Notes: generated by a model not told the origin, from the letters alone. 64,000 nucleotides of DNA from Campylobacter concisus (GCF_003048375.1 NZ_CP021642.1:1911444-1975443), one strand, 5' to 3'; positions 15,395-25,593 are shown, numbered from the stretch's first letter. Numbers and translations: made by a program.

Positions 15395-17497
15395 TTATTT
15401 GGATTTTTTCTTTTCATTTTCTATAAGCTCTGCATCACAAAGTGGGCAAAACTCATGCTCGCCAGCTATGTAGCCATGCTTTGCGCAGACGCTAAAGACC
15501 GGCGTTATCGTGATGTATGGGAGTTTGTAGTTTGAGATTATACTCTTTACAAGCTCTTTGCAAGCTTTAGCCGAGCTGATGCGCTCTTTCATATATAGGT
15601 GAAAGACGGTGCCACCAGTGTAGGCGCTTTGTAGCTCATCTTGTAGATCAAGCGCTTCGTAAGCGTCGTCTGTGAAATTTGCAGGCAGCTGGGTTGAGTT
15701 TGTGTAGTAGATATTGTCCCCCTCGCCTGCTTGGATGATATCTGGATAGCGCTTCTTATCCTCTTTGGCAAAGCGGTAGGTCGTGCCCTCAGCTGGAGTT
15801 GCTTCGAGGTTATATAAATTTCCGCTCTCTTCTTGAAATGTCCTTATCTTATCACGTAAAAAGCCAACCATCTCAAGGGCAAATTCTCGTCCAAATTTAG
15901 TTGAGATGTTCTCTTTATCGCCAGTGAAATTTCTAAGTAGCTCGTTCATGCCATTTATGCCGATCGTGCTAAAGTGGTTGTTAAAGTGCTTTAGATATCT
16001 CGCCGTGTAAGGATAAAGCCCTCTGTCATACATCTCTTGTATAAATTTACGCTTCTTCTCTAGGGTTGATTTAGCTAGGTCTAAAAGATAGCTTAGTCTA
16101 TTATAAAGTGCGACCTTATCGCCTTTGAAGTTATAGCCAAGGCGGGCTAAATTTATAGTCACAACTCCTATCGAGCCAGTCATCTCAGCACTTCCAAAAA
16201 GACCACCACCACGCTTCAAAAGCTCTCTTAGATCAAGCTGCAAGCGGCAGCACATAGAGCGCACGTGGCCTGGCTTGTAGGCGTTTTCGTTTTCTATCTT
16301 GTTGCCATTTTCGTCATAAGTGTATTGCGAGCCGATGAAGTTTTGAAAGTAGCTTGAGCCCATTTTTGCGGTATTTTCAAATAGCACGTCTGCTACTTCG
16401 CTATCCCAGTTAAAGTCCTCTGTGATATTTACCGTTGGTATCGGAAATGTAAAAGGCTGCGAGCACTTGTCGCCAGCTGTCAAAACCTCGTAAAATGCCT
16501 TGTCTATGCGTGCCATCTCAGGCTCGAAGTCCTTGTAGGTCATATCGATCAAATTTTTCCTGCCACGCTCATTTGCTTTTTTCAAAATTTTCTCATCTTT
16601 TACGTTCGTAAAAAGGTGTATGTCATCGCTCGTTGGTATCTGATCTCTTAGGTCGCTTGGGCATGTGATGTCTATGGTTACGTTTGTAAATGGGCTTTGT
16701 CCCCAGCGCGCAGGGACGTTTAGGTTGAAAATAAAGCTAGTTATCGCCTTTTTGATCTCGGCGTCGCTTAGATCGTCTTTGAAAACGTAAGGCGCAAGGT
16801 AGGTGTCAAAGCTAGAAAACGCCTGAGCGCCAGCCCACTCGCTTTGCAAAATCCCTAAGAAATTTGCCATCTGATAAAGCGCCTCTCTAAAGTGCTTTGG
16901 CGCCTTGCTCTCGACCCTGCCACGAACGCCGTTAAAGCCCTCGTTTAGCAAAGCTCGCAAACTCCAGCCAGCGCAGTATCCTGTGAGGCAGTCAAGGTCG
17001 TGGATATGGTAGTCGCCATTTCTGTGAGCTAAACCTTCTTCTTTGCTATAAACAGCGTCTAGCCAGTAGTTTGCTATGACTTTGCCGGCGGTGTTGTTGA
17101 TAAGGCCTGCGTTTGAGTAGCTTGTGTTTGAGTTTGCAGAAATTCTCCAGTCGGTGCCGTTTATGTACTCATTTATCGTTTGGGTTGAGTTTATATAGGT
17201 AGTATCTTCGTTTAGCCCTAAAATTTGCTCGCGTTGGAGCTTATGCGTATGGCGGTAGAGCATGAAGCTCTTTAGAACTTCAAAATGTCCGCCGTCAAAT
17301 AGCTCTTTCTCTATCGCATCTTGGATGTCTTCGACCGTTATCGCACTTGATTTTTGAAAGATGTCTTGGACTACATTTGTAAAAACTTGCTCGTCATAAG
17401 CTTTATTTTCGCTTGCAAATGCCTTTTTTATCGCATCTACTATCTTATATGCTACAAATTCTTGCCTTGTGCCATCTCGTTTTAAAATTTCACGCAT
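15395..17497 (-). CDS. nrdD: Anaerobic ribonucleoside-triphosphate reductase, large part
   Basis: 700 residues from the ATG at 17497; an upstream in-frame TTG would add 18 unlike residues. It has an N-terminal ATP-cone (begins MREILKRDGTRQEF) and a catalytic barrel with the cysteine-bearing loop typical of NrdD (RSMCCRLQLDL, SMCC near 420). A C-terminal zinc-type site has VCAKHG and CPLCDAEL. The protein ends at IENEKKKSK without the glycyl-radical tail, which is encoded by the next gene. It makes dNTPs without oxygen from NTPs with formate as the usual reductant, in the cytoplasm. Confidence 0.92.
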   Translation of the reverse strand: MREILKRDGTRQEFVAYKIVDAIKKAFASENKAYDEQVFTNVVQDIFQKSSAITVEDIQDAIEKELFDGGHFEVLKSFMLYRHTHKLQREQILGLNEDTTYINSTQTINEYINGTDWRISANSNTSYSNAGLINNTAGKVIANYWLDAVYSKEEGLAHRNGDYHIHDLDCLTGYCAGWSLRALLNEGFNGVRGRVESKAPKHFREALYQMANFLGILQSEWAGAQAFSSFDTYLAPYVFKDDLSDAEIKKAITSFIFNLNVPARWGQSPFTNVTIDITCPSDLRDQIPTSDDIHLFTNVKDEKILKKANERGRKNLIDMTYKDFEPEMARIDKAFYEVLTAGDKCSQPFTFPIPTVNITEDFNWDSEVADVLFENTAKMGSSYFQNFIGSQYTYDENGNKIENENAYKPGHVRSMCCRLQLDLRELLKRGGGLFGSAEMTGSIGVVTINLARLGYNFKGDKVALYNRLSYLLDLAKSTLEKKRKFIQEMYDRGLYPYTARYLKHFNNHFSTIGINGMNELLRNFTGDKENISTKFGREFALEMVGFLRDKIRTFQEESGNLYNLEATPAEGTTYRFAKEDKKRYPDIIQAGEGDNIYYTNSTQLPANFTDDAYEALDLQDELQSAYTGGTVFHLYMKERISSAKACKELVKSIISNYKLPYITITPVFSVCAKHGYIAGEHEFCPLCDAELIENEKKKSK

Positions 17498-17800
17498 CAC
17501 TTGCTCTTTTCTGATTGTTTTTTTGATATGGAGTTTAAAAGTATAGGACAAGAAAGCTTAAAAGATAGATAACTATTTTATTTTGTTTAATAATATTTAT
17601 CAAAAAATATAAAATTTTAGAGGGTTTTATTAAGTATATTTTTACGCTTTTTAGGCATTTTAAACTAAAATTTGATTATTTTTACTTAAATAATTATTTT
17701 AATTTTAGTTTTTAAAATAGTAGATTTAAATTTTTCTTCCATATAGATCTTTATTTAATTTATGTTAATATTAGTCGATTTTCAAAAAAAAGGAGTTTCA
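17498..17800. promoter_or_regulatory. Divergent AT-rich promoter region between nrdD and a lipoprotein gene
   Basis: No gene is seen in these 303 bases. On the minus strand TATACT (17545 down to 17540) is a fair -10 for nrdD, 43 bases before its ATG. On the plus strand AT-rich sequence ending in TATGTTAATATTAG precedes the lipoprotein gene, whose ribosome site is AAAGGAG. No clear NrdR box was found. Confidence 0.45.
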
Positions 17801-18244
17801 ATGAAAAAAATCACAACGCTCGCCATAGGTCTACTTTTGGCTGGCTGTGCATCATCCAACGGCGTAAAATCACCCGAAGATGGCATGATGAAAAGCTTTG
17901 CAAAATGCGCCCTAAAATCAGATAGTACAGTCATTATGCTAGTACCAAGTCGTGGCTTTCTTGCTGACGCAATAGCTAGCGCAACAACTAGTGTTTCAAA
18001 CAACGACGGAGGTTTTTACAACAATCTAACGGATAAAATACAAGAAGGTGTGGATGCCTTTGTCATCTACGGCGAAAGTGGGATGAAAACGGAGTCACTC
18101 ATGTCAAATGTCTTTACGAGACTAAAAGAGCGTAACGTAAATGGTATGCAGTTTTGTATATCAGCAGGAATAGAAAAGAGCGAGAAGCTAAGCAAGCTAG
18201 CAGATGAGCTTGGTATAAAATTAAGTTTTGTGACACTTCCGTAA
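17801..18244 (+). CDS. Lipoprotein of unknown function
   Basis: 147 residues. The lipobox LLAGC gives Cys16 as the lipidated residue after a short hydrophobic signal (MKKITTLAIGLLLAGC). The ATG at 17801 is preferred over an earlier one at 17762, because AAAGGAG precedes it and the signal then starts at the N-terminus. The mature part has no recognised domain; it has alternating beta and alpha character (VIMLVPSRGF, AFVIYGESG, FCISAGIE) that suggests an alpha/beta fold. It is probably anchored in the envelope. Neighbours are the two ribonucleotide reductase genes, which gives no clue to its role. Confidence 0.7.
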   Translation: MKKITTLAIGLLLAGCASSNGVKSPEDGMMKSFAKCALKSDSTVIMLVPSRGFLADAIASATTSVSNNDGGFYNNLTDKIQEGVDAFVIYGESGMKTESLMSNVFTRLKERNVNGMQFCISAGIEKSEKLSKLADELGIKLSFVTLP

Positions 18245-18271
18245 ATTTATAAATTTAATAGACAATTTAAA

Positions 18272-18303
18272 AAATTTAAGAGAGAAATTTCTCTCTTAAA
18301 TTT
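18272..18303. terminator. Perfect 32-base palindrome, bidirectional terminator
   Basis: AAATTTAAGAGAGAAA (18272-18287) is exactly complementary to TTTCTCTCTTAAATTT (18288-18303). It lies between the converging lipoprotein and nrdA genes, 2 bases past the nrdA stop. Confidence 0.75.
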
Positions 18304-18305
18304 AA

Positions 18306-20681
18306 CTACTGACATCCCTCACACTCGATCGAACGGTCAGCTACGTCGTTTAGTTTTTCGCTATCTGGTGACTCAGAGCGTAGATAATAAGTTGATTTTA
18401 GTCCAAGCTCCCATGCAAGCGTGTAAATTTCACTTAGATATCCGCCACTTGCTTTGTCTAAGCTCATGAAGATATTTAGACTTTGACCTTGATCGATCCA
18501 TTTTTGGCGGATAGCGCCTGCTTTTATAAGAATTCTTTGATCAAGCTCGTAAGCTGGCGTGTAAAACTGCCAAGTATCAGGGCTTAAATTTGGCACGACA
18601 TTTGGGATCATACCGCTTAGATTGTGCTCAAACCACTTGCGCTTATAGACTGGCTCGATGGTCTGAGTGGTGCCAACAAGGATCGAGATCGAGCTAGTTG
18701 GAGCGATCGCCATTAGGTAGCCATTTCTCATGCCATCACGCTTGACTTTTTCTCTTAGCTTGTCCCAGTCGCAGACATTTTCGTCAAATAGCCCGCCTTT
18801 GTCGTTTAAAAGCGCCTTTGCGTTCTCGTTTGCAGTGTCTATCGGCATGATGCCTTTGCTCCATTTTGAGCCTTCAAATTTTGGATAGATGCCCTTTTCT
18901 ACGGCTAAATTTGAGCTAGCGTAGATGGCGTTGTAGCTTATGTTTTCCATTATGCTATCAATGAGCGCCAAGTGCTCATAGCTGCCCCATTTTACGTTTT
19001 TCTCAGCTAGCATTTGCGCCTCGCCCATGACGCCAAGGCCGATCGAGCGAGAAGCAAGGTTTGTGTGTTTTACCTTTTTGTGTGGGTAGAAATTTAGATC
19101 TATAACGTTATCAAGCATCCTAATAGCTATCGGCACGACACGCTCGATGTCCTCTTTGCTGTTTATCTTGCTTAAATTTATACTTGCAAGGTTGCAAACT
19201 GCCGTTTTACCCTCGATACTCTCTTTTTCTACGATGAAAATTTGCTTGCCTTTTAGGCTATCAAGCGCGCTAAGCTTTTTGGCTTTTTTAGTTATGCCAC
19301 TATCGACCGTGACGTCTTCTTCTTCGTCAAATAGCTCCTCGCCGCCGTCTTCATAAGTAATCTTGATCTTATAGTAGTTTGGCGCTGTGTTTTGGAAAAT
19401 TTCGGTACATAAATTTGAGCTTCTGATGATGCCCTCGTGGTCGTTTGGATTTGCTTTGTTGGCATTGTCTTTGAAGCATAAAAATGGCATGCCCGTTTCA
19501 AAATAGCTAGTTAAAATTTTCTTCCAAAGCTCTTTTGCAAGGATGGTGTTTTTCTGGATATTTTCGTCGTTTTCATACTCTAAATATCTCTTCTCAAACT
19601 CCTCGCCATAAAGGTCGCAAAGGTCGCTTACTTGAGCTGGGTCAAAGAGGCTCCAGCGGCCATTTTCTTTGACACGCTTCATAAATAGGTCGTTTATCCA
19701 AAGTGCAGGGAAAAGCTCATGCGCGCGGCGTCTCTCTTCGCCTGAGTTTTTACGAAGATCGAGAAAATCGCTCACGTCCATGTGCCAAGGCTCGATATAA
19801 ACAGCGATCGCGCCCTTTCTAGTGCCTAGCTGATCGACCGCTACTGCGATGTCGTTTGTCACTTTTAAAAATGGGATGATACCGCCAGCTGCGTTTTTGT
19901 GTCCGTCGATACTGCCACCCATCGCACGCACCTTGCTCCAGTCCCAGCCGATACCGCCGCCAAATTTTGAAAGTAGCGCCATCTCTTTGTAGCTATCAAA
20001 AATGCCCTCAATATTATCAGGCGTACTGCCTACGTAACAGCTGCTTAACTGGTGGCGTGTAGTCCTTGCGTTTGAGAGCGTTGGGGTGGCTAGCATCACT
20101 TCAAATTTAGAGATAAGGTCGTAAAATTTCTTTGCCCAGCCTTGACTATCTAGCTCGTTTTGCGCAAGAAACATCGCGATCGCCATAAACATGTGCTGTG
20201 GCAGCTCGATAGGCATACCGCTCTTGTCTTTGATGAGGTAGCGATCATAAAGCGTCTTGATACCAAGGTATGCAAACTGAAGGTCGCGCTCAGGCTTGAT
20301 GTAGGCGTTTAGATCCTCTAAGTCGTACTTCTCTTTTAGCCCAGGGATGATGCGGCCTACCTTTTCGCCCTTTGCGAGGTAGTCTTTTAGGTGGTTGTAG
20401 CCGTTAAAGCCAGTCACTTTGTGATAAAGGTCGAACAAAAATAGCCTCGCAGCGACAAATGTCCAGTTTGGGCGGTCGATGTCGATCTTATCAACTGCTG
20501 TTTTTATAAGAGTTTGCTGAATTTCCTCAGTCGTTATCATATCTCTAAACTGAATTTTTGCATCTACCTCAAGCTCGCTAAGACTTACGTTGCTAAGGCC
20601 TAGGACCGCTTCGTTTGTGTATTTTTTGATCTTGCTGATATCAAGCTCTTCTGTTCTGCCATTACGTTTTATAACTTTCAA
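18306..20681 (-). CDS. nrdA: Ribonucleoside-diphosphate reductase class I, alpha subunit
   Basis: 791 residues starting at TTG (20681) with GGAGAGA upstream. An N-terminal ATP-cone (KVIKRNGRTEELD) is followed by the catalytic barrel: LSSCYVGSTPDNIEG carries the first redox Cys, NLCTEIF the loop Cys, and the radical-relay part lies in the C-terminal third. The tail ends in CEGCQ, the shuttle Cys pair. It reduces NDPs aerobically with an NrdB partner that is not in this window. With nrdD nearby the organism has both oxygen-dependent and oxygen-sensitive dNTP supply. Confidence 0.93.
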   Translation of the reverse strand: MKVIKRNGRTEELDISKIKKYTNEAVLGLSNVSLSELEVDAKIQFRDMITTEEIQQTLIKTAVDKIDIDRPNWTFVAARLFLFDLYHKVTGFNGYNHLKDYLAKGEKVGRIIPGLKEKYDLEDLNAYIKPERDLQFAYLGIKTLYDRYLIKDKSGMPIELPQHMFMAIAMFLAQNELDSQGWAKKFYDLISKFEVMLATPTLSNARTTRHQLSSCYVGSTPDNIEGIFDSYKEMALLSKFGGGIGWDWSKVRAMGGSIDGHKNAAGGIIPFLKVTNDIAVAVDQLGTRKGAIAVYIEPWHMDVSDFLDLRKNSGEERRRAHELFPALWINDLFMKRVKENGRWSLFDPAQVSDLCDLYGEEFEKRYLEYENDENIQKNTILAKELWKKILTSYFETGMPFLCFKDNANKANPNDHEGIIRSSNLCTEIFQNTAPNYYKIKITYEDGGEELFDEEEDVTVDSGITKKAKKLSALDSLKGKQIFIVEKESIEGKTAVCNLASINLSKINSKEDIERVVPIAIRMLDNVIDLNFYPHKKVKHTNLASRSIGLGVMGEAQMLAEKNVKWGSYEHLALIDSIMENISYNAIYASSNLAVEKGIYPKFEGSKWSKGIMPIDTANENAKALLNDKGGLFDENVCDWDKLREKVKRDGMRNGYLMAIAPTSSISILVGTTQTIEPVYKRKWFEHNLSGMIPNVVPNLSPDTWQFYTPAYELDQRILIKAGAIRQKWIDQGQSLNIFMSLDKASGGYLSEIYTLAWELGLKSTYYLRSESPDSEKLNDVADRSIECEGCQ

Positions 20682-20997
20682 AAATGTCTCTCCGTGTTAA
20701 ATTTTAATTTGAGATTTTATCCAAAAAGATATAAAAACTCTCTTTGCCAAAAACTACTCAATAAATATAAATTTACAACCAAAATGAGAAGGATAAAGGC
20801 TTGTAAAAACTCTTATTTTTCTAGTGCGAGGGCGATAAAAATGTTAAACGTGATGAACTTTTGGATTAGTTTTGGAGATCAAAATTTAAATTGCCGATAA
20901 ATTTTACTGGCGCTTGTAAAAGCTACTTGAAAAGTGCCGCCCTTGGCTGATAAACTTTGCGAGCTAAATTTAAGGTGGATTTTGTGTTAGGGTATTT
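20682..20997. other. Non-coding stretch between purB and nrdA
   Basis: 316 bases. A 68-codon plus-strand frame (20694-20900) is rich in Lys, Asn and Tyr, shows no family likeness and lacks a proper ribosome site, so I do not call it. The part next to nrdA presumably carries its minus-strand promoter, but no clear -10 stands out. Confidence 0.4.
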
Positions 20998-21022
20998 GCA
21001 AGGGGCTAAATTTACCCCTTGC
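20998..21022 (-). terminator. Intrinsic terminator after purB
   Basis: GCAAGGGG (20998-21005) pairs with CCCCTTGC (21015-21022) with a 9-base loop, just past the purB stop codon. Confidence 0.75.
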
Positions 21023-21030
21023 GTTTAAAT

Positions 21031-22362
21031 TTATTTGCCAAAAACTCTGGCGAAAATTTTATCTACATTTTTGGTGTAGTAGTTGTAGTCAAAGCACTCT
21101 TTGATCTCATCTTTGCTAAGGCTCTTAGTTAGGTCCTCGTCGTTTAGTAAATTTTGTAAAAATAGGCTGTGACCTTGCTCGTCTATCGCTTTTTTGCCCT
21201 CTTGCAAGTCCGCCCAGACCTTCATGGCGTTGCGCTGAACGATCTTGTAGGCGTCCTCTCTAGAAATCCCACGCTGTGGCAGCTGCAAAAGCACGCGCTG
21301 AGAAAAGACTAGGCCGCCTGTTAAATTTAAATTTTTCATCATATTTTCTGGATAGACGACTAAATTTGCTACCAAATTTTTGATACGAACTAGCATAAAA
21401 TCAGCCGTGATAAACATATCTGGCAGGATAAATCTCTCAACCGAGCTGTGGCTGATGTCGCGCTCGTGCCAAAGGGCGACGTTTTCAAGCGAAGGCGTGA
21501 CGTATGAGCGTAGCACCCTGCAAAGACCAGTGATGTTTTCGCTAAGGACTGGATTGCGCTTGTGTGGCATCGCGCTTGAGCCCTTTTGTCCTGGACTAAA
21601 GTACTCCTCTGCCTCATAAACTTCGGTCCTTTGGTAGTGTCTAATGGCAACTGCGATCTTTTCGCAAGTAGAAGCCAAGATAGCGATGGCGCTCACCACG
21701 TGAGCGTAGCGGTCGCGCTGGATCACTTGGTTAGAGGCTGGAGCAGCTTTCAGACCTAGCTCCTCGCAAGTTAGCTCTTCAAATTCCATCGGAGCGTGGG
21801 CTAAATTTCCCATGGCGCCTGAGAGTTTGCCATAGCTGATCGTATCTTTTGCGTCTTTGATGAGCTTAAGCGCCCTTGCGATCTCGTCGTACCAGATGGC
21901 AAGTACAAGGCCAAAAGTTATCGGTTCGCCGTGGATGCCGTGGCTTCTGCCGACCATGAGCGTGTGCTTGTGCTCGTTTGCTCTGTTTTTGACTGCCCGC
22001 ATAAACTCCTCTACGTCGCTGATGATGAGCTCTAGGCTCTCTTTCATCTGAAGTGCAACGGCTGTGTCGATGCAGTCGCTTGAGGTCATGCCGTAGTGTA
22101 CGAACCTGCTCTCCTCGCCAAGGCTCTCGCTGACGCTTGTTAAAAATGCGATGACGTCGTGCTTTGTCGTCTTTTCTATCTCGTCGATGCGAGCTACTTC
22201 AAATTTAGCATTTTTGCAAATTTTATCGCAGTCGCTATCACTTATGAAGCCAAGCTTATTCCAAGCTTTAACGGCAGCTTTTTCTACCTTGAGCCAAGCG
22301 TCGTATTTTGCTTGTATGCTCCACTTTTCAGCCATCTCTTTGCGTGAGTATCTTTCGACCAT
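21031..22362 (-). CDS. purB: Adenylosuccinate lyase
   Basis: 443 residues of the fumarase/aspartase superfamily, with the signature [10 protein letters not shown] (about residues 264-273), the early active-site segment [10 protein letters not shown] and [10 protein letters not shown] with its catalytic His. It catalyses two steps of purine synthesis, cleavage of SAICAR and of adenylosuccinate, in the cytoplasm. The length and N-terminus ([15 protein letters not shown]) are typical. It appears to be monocistronic, with a clear hairpin at its end. Confidence 0.94.
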   Translation of the reverse strand: MVERYSRKEMAEKWSIQAKYDAWLKVEKAAVKAWNKLGFISDSDCDKICKNAKFEVARIDEIEKTTKHDVIAFLTSVSESLGEESRFVHYGMTSSDCIDTAVALQMKESLELIISDVEEFMRAVKNRANEHKHTLMVGRSHGIHGEPITFGLVLAIWYDEIARALKLIKDAKDTISYGKLSGAMGNLAHAPMEFEELTCEELGLKAAPASNQVIQRDRYAHVVSAIAILASTCEKIAVAIRHYQRTEVYEAEEYFSPGQKGSSAMPHKRNPVLSENITGLCRVLRSYVTPSLENVALWHERDISHSSVERFILPDMFITADFMLVRIKNLVANLVVYPENMMKNLNLTGGLVFSQRVLLQLPQRGISREDAYKIVQRNAMKVWADLQEGKKAIDEQGHSLFLQNLLNDEDLTKSLSKDEIKECFDYNYYTKNVDKIFARVFGK

Positions 22363-22548
22363 TGTTGAACCTTTTGTGTTAGTTTGCTTTTGTCCTGAAA
22401 GTATAAATTTGGCTTTCTAAGCCAGAAATCACGTCGTGCAATTTCTCTAAATTTAAGTTTTGATTATATAAAATCCGGGCTGAAATGTCGGTTATACGCT
22501 TATAAATTTGGGCTTAAGATAGCTCGCTCGTTTTTCAAAGGATCATTT

Positions 22549-23472
22549 TTGCCCTATGTAAATAAATTTATCGCCACTGCAGATCATCAAAAAGCTTACG
22601 AAATTTTACTGAAAAATGGCTTTAACATGAGCCAAACTCAACGCCTCATCGATAAAGGCAGGCTGATATGCGAAGGCAGTGTCGTGAGCGAGAAAAATGC
22701 CATTTTGTGTGGCGATGTCTTTTTGATCGACTATGAGGCCAAACCAAAGGGACTAAAGCCGATCTTTGAGTGCGAGAGCTTTGCGGTATTTGACAAGCCA
22801 AGCGGTGTGCTGAGCCACCCAAATGGCAGGCACTGCGACTACTCTCTAAATGATGAAATTTACACACTTTTTGGGCGAGATGCGAGCGTGGCACATAGGC
22901 TAGACTTTGAAACAAGTGGTGTGATAGTCGTGGGAAAAGATAGAAATTCTACGATAAAACTAAAGAAAATTTTTGAAAACAGAGAGGTTTTTAAAAGCTA
23001 CGTCGCGATGGTGCAGGGCAGGGTCGAGCGAGAATTTACGATCGATGCTAAGATGGATCTGGCAAAAAACTACGACGATGTAAAAATGCGAATGCAAATT
23101 TGTGAAAATGGAAAAAGTGCGGTGACTAAAATTTTGCCTATAAAGTATTTTGACGATATCGATACGACTTTGGTTCAAGCTATCCCACTCACTGGTAGGC
23201 AACATCAAATTCGTTTGCATTTGTTTCATGTGAAACACAAGATCCTTGGCGAACCACTTTATGGTTTGTCACGTCTGCAGATCGAGAAAATTTTAGACAA
23301 AGAGATGAGCGAGCGTGAACGGATAAATTTAACTGGAGCAAAGAGGCTTTTGCTTCACTCGGATGAAATTTCATTTAAATTTGATGAAATTTTTTACACC
23401 ATAAAAAGCAAATTTGACGCCGAAAGTGAGTTTTATAAATTTGCAAAAGAAGCAAACAATCAAAATATTTAA
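22549..23472 (+). CDS. RluA-family pseudouridine synthase
   Basis: 307 residues. An S4-like N-terminal part (about 15-60) precedes the pseudouridine synthase core with the catalytic Asp119 in HRLDFETSG and the later motif LTGRQHQIRLHL. It uses a TTG start at 22549 with AAAGGATC upstream; there is no suitable ATG. It isomerises uridine in rRNA or tRNA, but the target site cannot be told from sequence. It is divergent from purB, with 186 bases between for both promoters. Confidence 0.87.
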   Translation: MPYVNKFIATADHQKAYEILLKNGFNMSQTQRLIDKGRLICEGSVVSEKNAILCGDVFLIDYEAKPKGLKPIFECESFAVFDKPSGVLSHPNGRHCDYSLNDEIYTLFGRDASVAHRLDFETSGVIVVGKDRNSTIKLKKIFENREVFKSYVAMVQGRVEREFTIDAKMDLAKNYDDVKMRMQICENGKSAVTKILPIKYFDDIDTTLVQAIPLTGRQHQIRLHLFHVKHKILGEPLYGLSRLQIEKILDKEMSERERINLTGAKRLLLHSDEISFKFDEIFYTIKSKFDAESEFYKFAKEANNQNI

Positions 23473-23666
23473 ATTTTAAAAAGTCTTTCTAGTAAAAATA
23501 ATCTATAAAATTTTTCGTAATTTTGCTTTTAAATTTGAACCAGAATTTTTATTGAAAAGTAGAATTAGATTTTTTAGTATCGGCGACGTTCTTATTTAAA
23601 AATTTTGGCAATCAACTTTGTATTTTTATTTTTCATCCACAAAATTTCATGCCAAATTTTTAGAAT

Positions 23667-23774
23667 TTATTTTAAAGTTTTATTTTCCTCTTTTAAAACT
23701 TTTATAATCAAGCCAAGCCCAGCGCCAGCAACCAACACTATAAAAATTATCTCAGCGATATCAAGAGCTGTCAT
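23667..23774 (-). CDS. 35-residue membrane protein coupled to rlmN
   Basis: The ATG at 23774 overlaps the rlmN stop codon (ATGA), so it would be translated by coupling. The peptide [20 protein letters not shown] continues to [15 protein letters not shown]: one membrane helix (about 7-25) with an acidic N-terminus and a charged tail. C. jejuni is, as I recall, annotated with a small hydrophobic protein at the same place beside its rlmN, which would support a real conserved gene. The function is unknown. Confidence 0.65.
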   Translation of the reverse strand: MTALDIAEIIFIVLVAGAGLGLIIKVLKEENKTLK

Positions 23775-24916
23775 TTTTTACTCACGTTAGTTTTATCGTT
23801 AGTTGGTTTTTCTTCTGTTTTAGCTGCACTCTTATCGCTAACGTTAGCTCTGAATTTTGGGTTTTCATTTCGCTGTTTTAGCTGTCCGCAAGCTGCACTT
23901 ATATCAAGGCCTTTGCTCTGTCTGATCGTGCAAGTGACGCCATGATCCCTTAGATATTCTTGAAATTTTAGCATACTAGCAAGCTCAGGCCGTCCAAATT
24001 CACTACCTTCATGCGGGTTAAAATAGATCAAATTTACCTTTGCCTTGATACCATGCAGCAGTTTAACCAGCTTTTTCGCATCGCTAACACTATCGTTTAG
24101 GTCTTTGATAACAAGATATTCAAACATCACACGCTTTCGCATATCGATAGGAAATCCCCTAACAGCGTCCATAACGGCCTCGATATTATACGCCTTATTT
24201 ATCGGCATCAGGCGGCTTCTAAGCTCGTTAGTAACAGCGTGTAGTGATATGGCCAGCAAGACACCAAGATCCATCTCGCCAAGCTTTTTTATCTGACTGC
24301 CAAGGCCGCTAGTTGAAACGGTTTGACGGCGTGGCGATATGGCTAGACCCTCATTTAGAGCTAAAATTTTGATCGCTTTACTAACGTTAGCAAGGTTATC
24401 AAGCGGTTCGCCCATACCCATATAAACGACATTTATGCGCCTTTCATATGGTATGTTATTCTCTCTTTTTATCCACAAAATTTGCCCTACGATCTCGCCA
24501 GCAGTCAAATTTCTAACAAGTCCGCCCTTTGCTGTTAGGCAAAAAGCACAGCCCATTTTGCAGCCAACCTGCGAACTAACACAAACAGTGTAACGAGCAT
24601 GGCGACTGATCTTGCCATCTTCGTCGCTAATCTCCTCTTTCATCGGTAACAAAACACTCTCTATCTTTAACCCATCTTTTAGCTCAAAAAGATATTTGAT
24701 CGAGCCGTCGCTACTTTGCTCAAATTTCACACATTTTAGAGGATCGAGATAAAATTTCTCAGCCAAGTCCTGACGCATATCCTTTGGTAAATTTAGCATT
24801 TGACTAAATTCTGTCGCATTTTTTTTGTACACCCACTCATAAATTTGCGTCGCTCTGAACGAGGGAGAGACTAGCTCTTTTAACTCTTCGATGCTAAGAT
24901 CAAGCAAATTTTTCAC
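23771..24916 (-). CDS. rlmN: 23S rRNA A2503 / tRNA A37 C2-methyltransferase
   Basis: 381 residues; GTG start at 24916 overlapping the preceding stop codon. The radical-SAM motif is CKMGCAFC (Cys119, Cys123, Cys126), and a methyl-carrying Cys lies near the C-terminus in [15 protein letters not shown] is the SAM-binding glycine motif. The protein has a lysine/asparagine-rich tail of about 25 residues after the core. Fifth in a tight minus-strand run: helicase, hisF, phosphorylase, rlmN, small membrane protein. Confidence 0.94.
   Translation of the reverse strand: MKNLLDLSIEELKELVSPSFRATQIYEWVYKKNATEFSQMLNLPKDMRQDLAEKFYLDPLKCVKFEQSSDGSIKYLFELKDGLKIESVLLPMKEEISDEDGKISRHARYTVCVSSQVGCKMGCAFCLTAKGGLVRNLTAGEIVGQILWIKRENNIPYERRINVVYMGMGEPLDNLANVSKAIKILALNEGLAISPRRQTVSTSGLGSQIKKLGEMDLGVLLAISLHAVTNELRSRLMPINKAYNIEAVMDAVRGFPIDMRKRVMFEYLVIKDLNDSVSDAKKLVKLLHGIKAKVNLIYFNPHEGSEFGRPELASMLKFQEYLRDHGVTCTIRQSKGLDISAACGQLKQRNENPKFRANVSDKSAAKTEEKPTNDKTNVSKK
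23837..23848. repeat. GCTAACGTTAGC palindrome inside rlmN
   Basis: A perfect 12-base palindrome, repeated exactly at 33171-33182 in kdsD; its 10-base core CTAACGTTAG also occurs at 24381-24390. Confidence 0.7.
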
Positions 24917-25593
24917 ATATTTTCCTTTACATATTTTGTTAGTAGCTCTTTGGCTGCAGAGTGATTTTTTATAAAATCAGCATGCGCATTTTCATCACAA
25001 AAATTTGTCGCTATGAAAATTCCATAAGCTGGAATTTTAAAAATTTGAGCCACTTTTAGAACAGAAAAAAACTCCATATTTTCTAAAAAATATCCATTTT
25101 CAAACATCTTATGAGCCAAATTTTTGTCTATCGTTATGAAATTTGACGAATTTGTTTTAATAGTTCCACGTGAAACGATAGAAGAAATTTCACACTCGAT
25201 GGGCGAGTAAGATCTATTTTCTATGCTAGAAATTTCAACATTCGCCCCAACCGAGCTTTCATAAATTTGCAAAATTTCGCCATCTTTATATAGACCTGCC
25301 GAGCCAACAAAAACTATCTTTTCTGGCATCTGGTATAAATTTCGCTCGGGATTTTTTGTCAAATTTTGACTTATATTTTGCAGCTCTAGGTTTGATGAGT
25401 TTGCAAATTTGGCCTCGATCTTTGCAAGGTAGTGTGGATCAATATTTTTTAAATTTATACTCTTTTCATCCACCCCAACACACGATCTTTTTTGCAAAAA
25501 CTTTGTCAAATTTATCGCCATATCGACTAGCCCCACCCCCATTGGCAAGGCAAAGTCAAAAATTTCATTTTTTCCAGCTGAGATAACTAACAT
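24913..25593 (-). CDS. Nucleoside phosphorylase-superfamily protein
   Basis: 226 residues from the ATG at 25593. [13 protein letters not shown] matches the first glycine-rich loop of the purine nucleoside phosphorylase/MTA-SAH nucleosidase fold and [17 protein letters not shown] the substrate-binding helix with its Met-Glu pair. The catalytic region looks shortened compared with DeoD or MtnN, so the reaction is uncertain: phosphorolysis, hydrolysis or none. It overlaps hisF by one base (TGATG) and rlmN by four. Confidence 0.7.
   Translation of the reverse strand: MLVISAGKNEIFDFALPMGVGLVDMAINLTKFLQKRSCVGVDEKSINLKNIDPHYLAKIEAKFANSSNLELQNISQNLTKNPERNLYQMPEKIVFVGSAGLYKDGEILQIYESSVGANVEISSIENRSYSPIECEISSIVSRGTIKTNSSNFITIDKNLAHKMFENGYFLENMEFFSVLKVAQIFKIPAYGIFIATNFCDENAHADFIKNHSAAKELLTKYVKENM

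Noticed and set aside
17498..17551. TTG start 54 bases upstream for the large NrdD
   Set aside because: The extra 18 residues are unlike NrdD; the ATG at 17497 places the ATP-cone at the N-terminus.
20694..20900. 68-codon plus-strand frame between nrdA and purB
   Set aside because: It has random composition and no ribosome site, and lies in what should be the nrdA promoter region.
23605..23790. 61-codon plus-strand frame after the RluA-type gene
   Set aside because: It is antisense to the 35-residue membrane protein that overlaps the rlmN stop codon.
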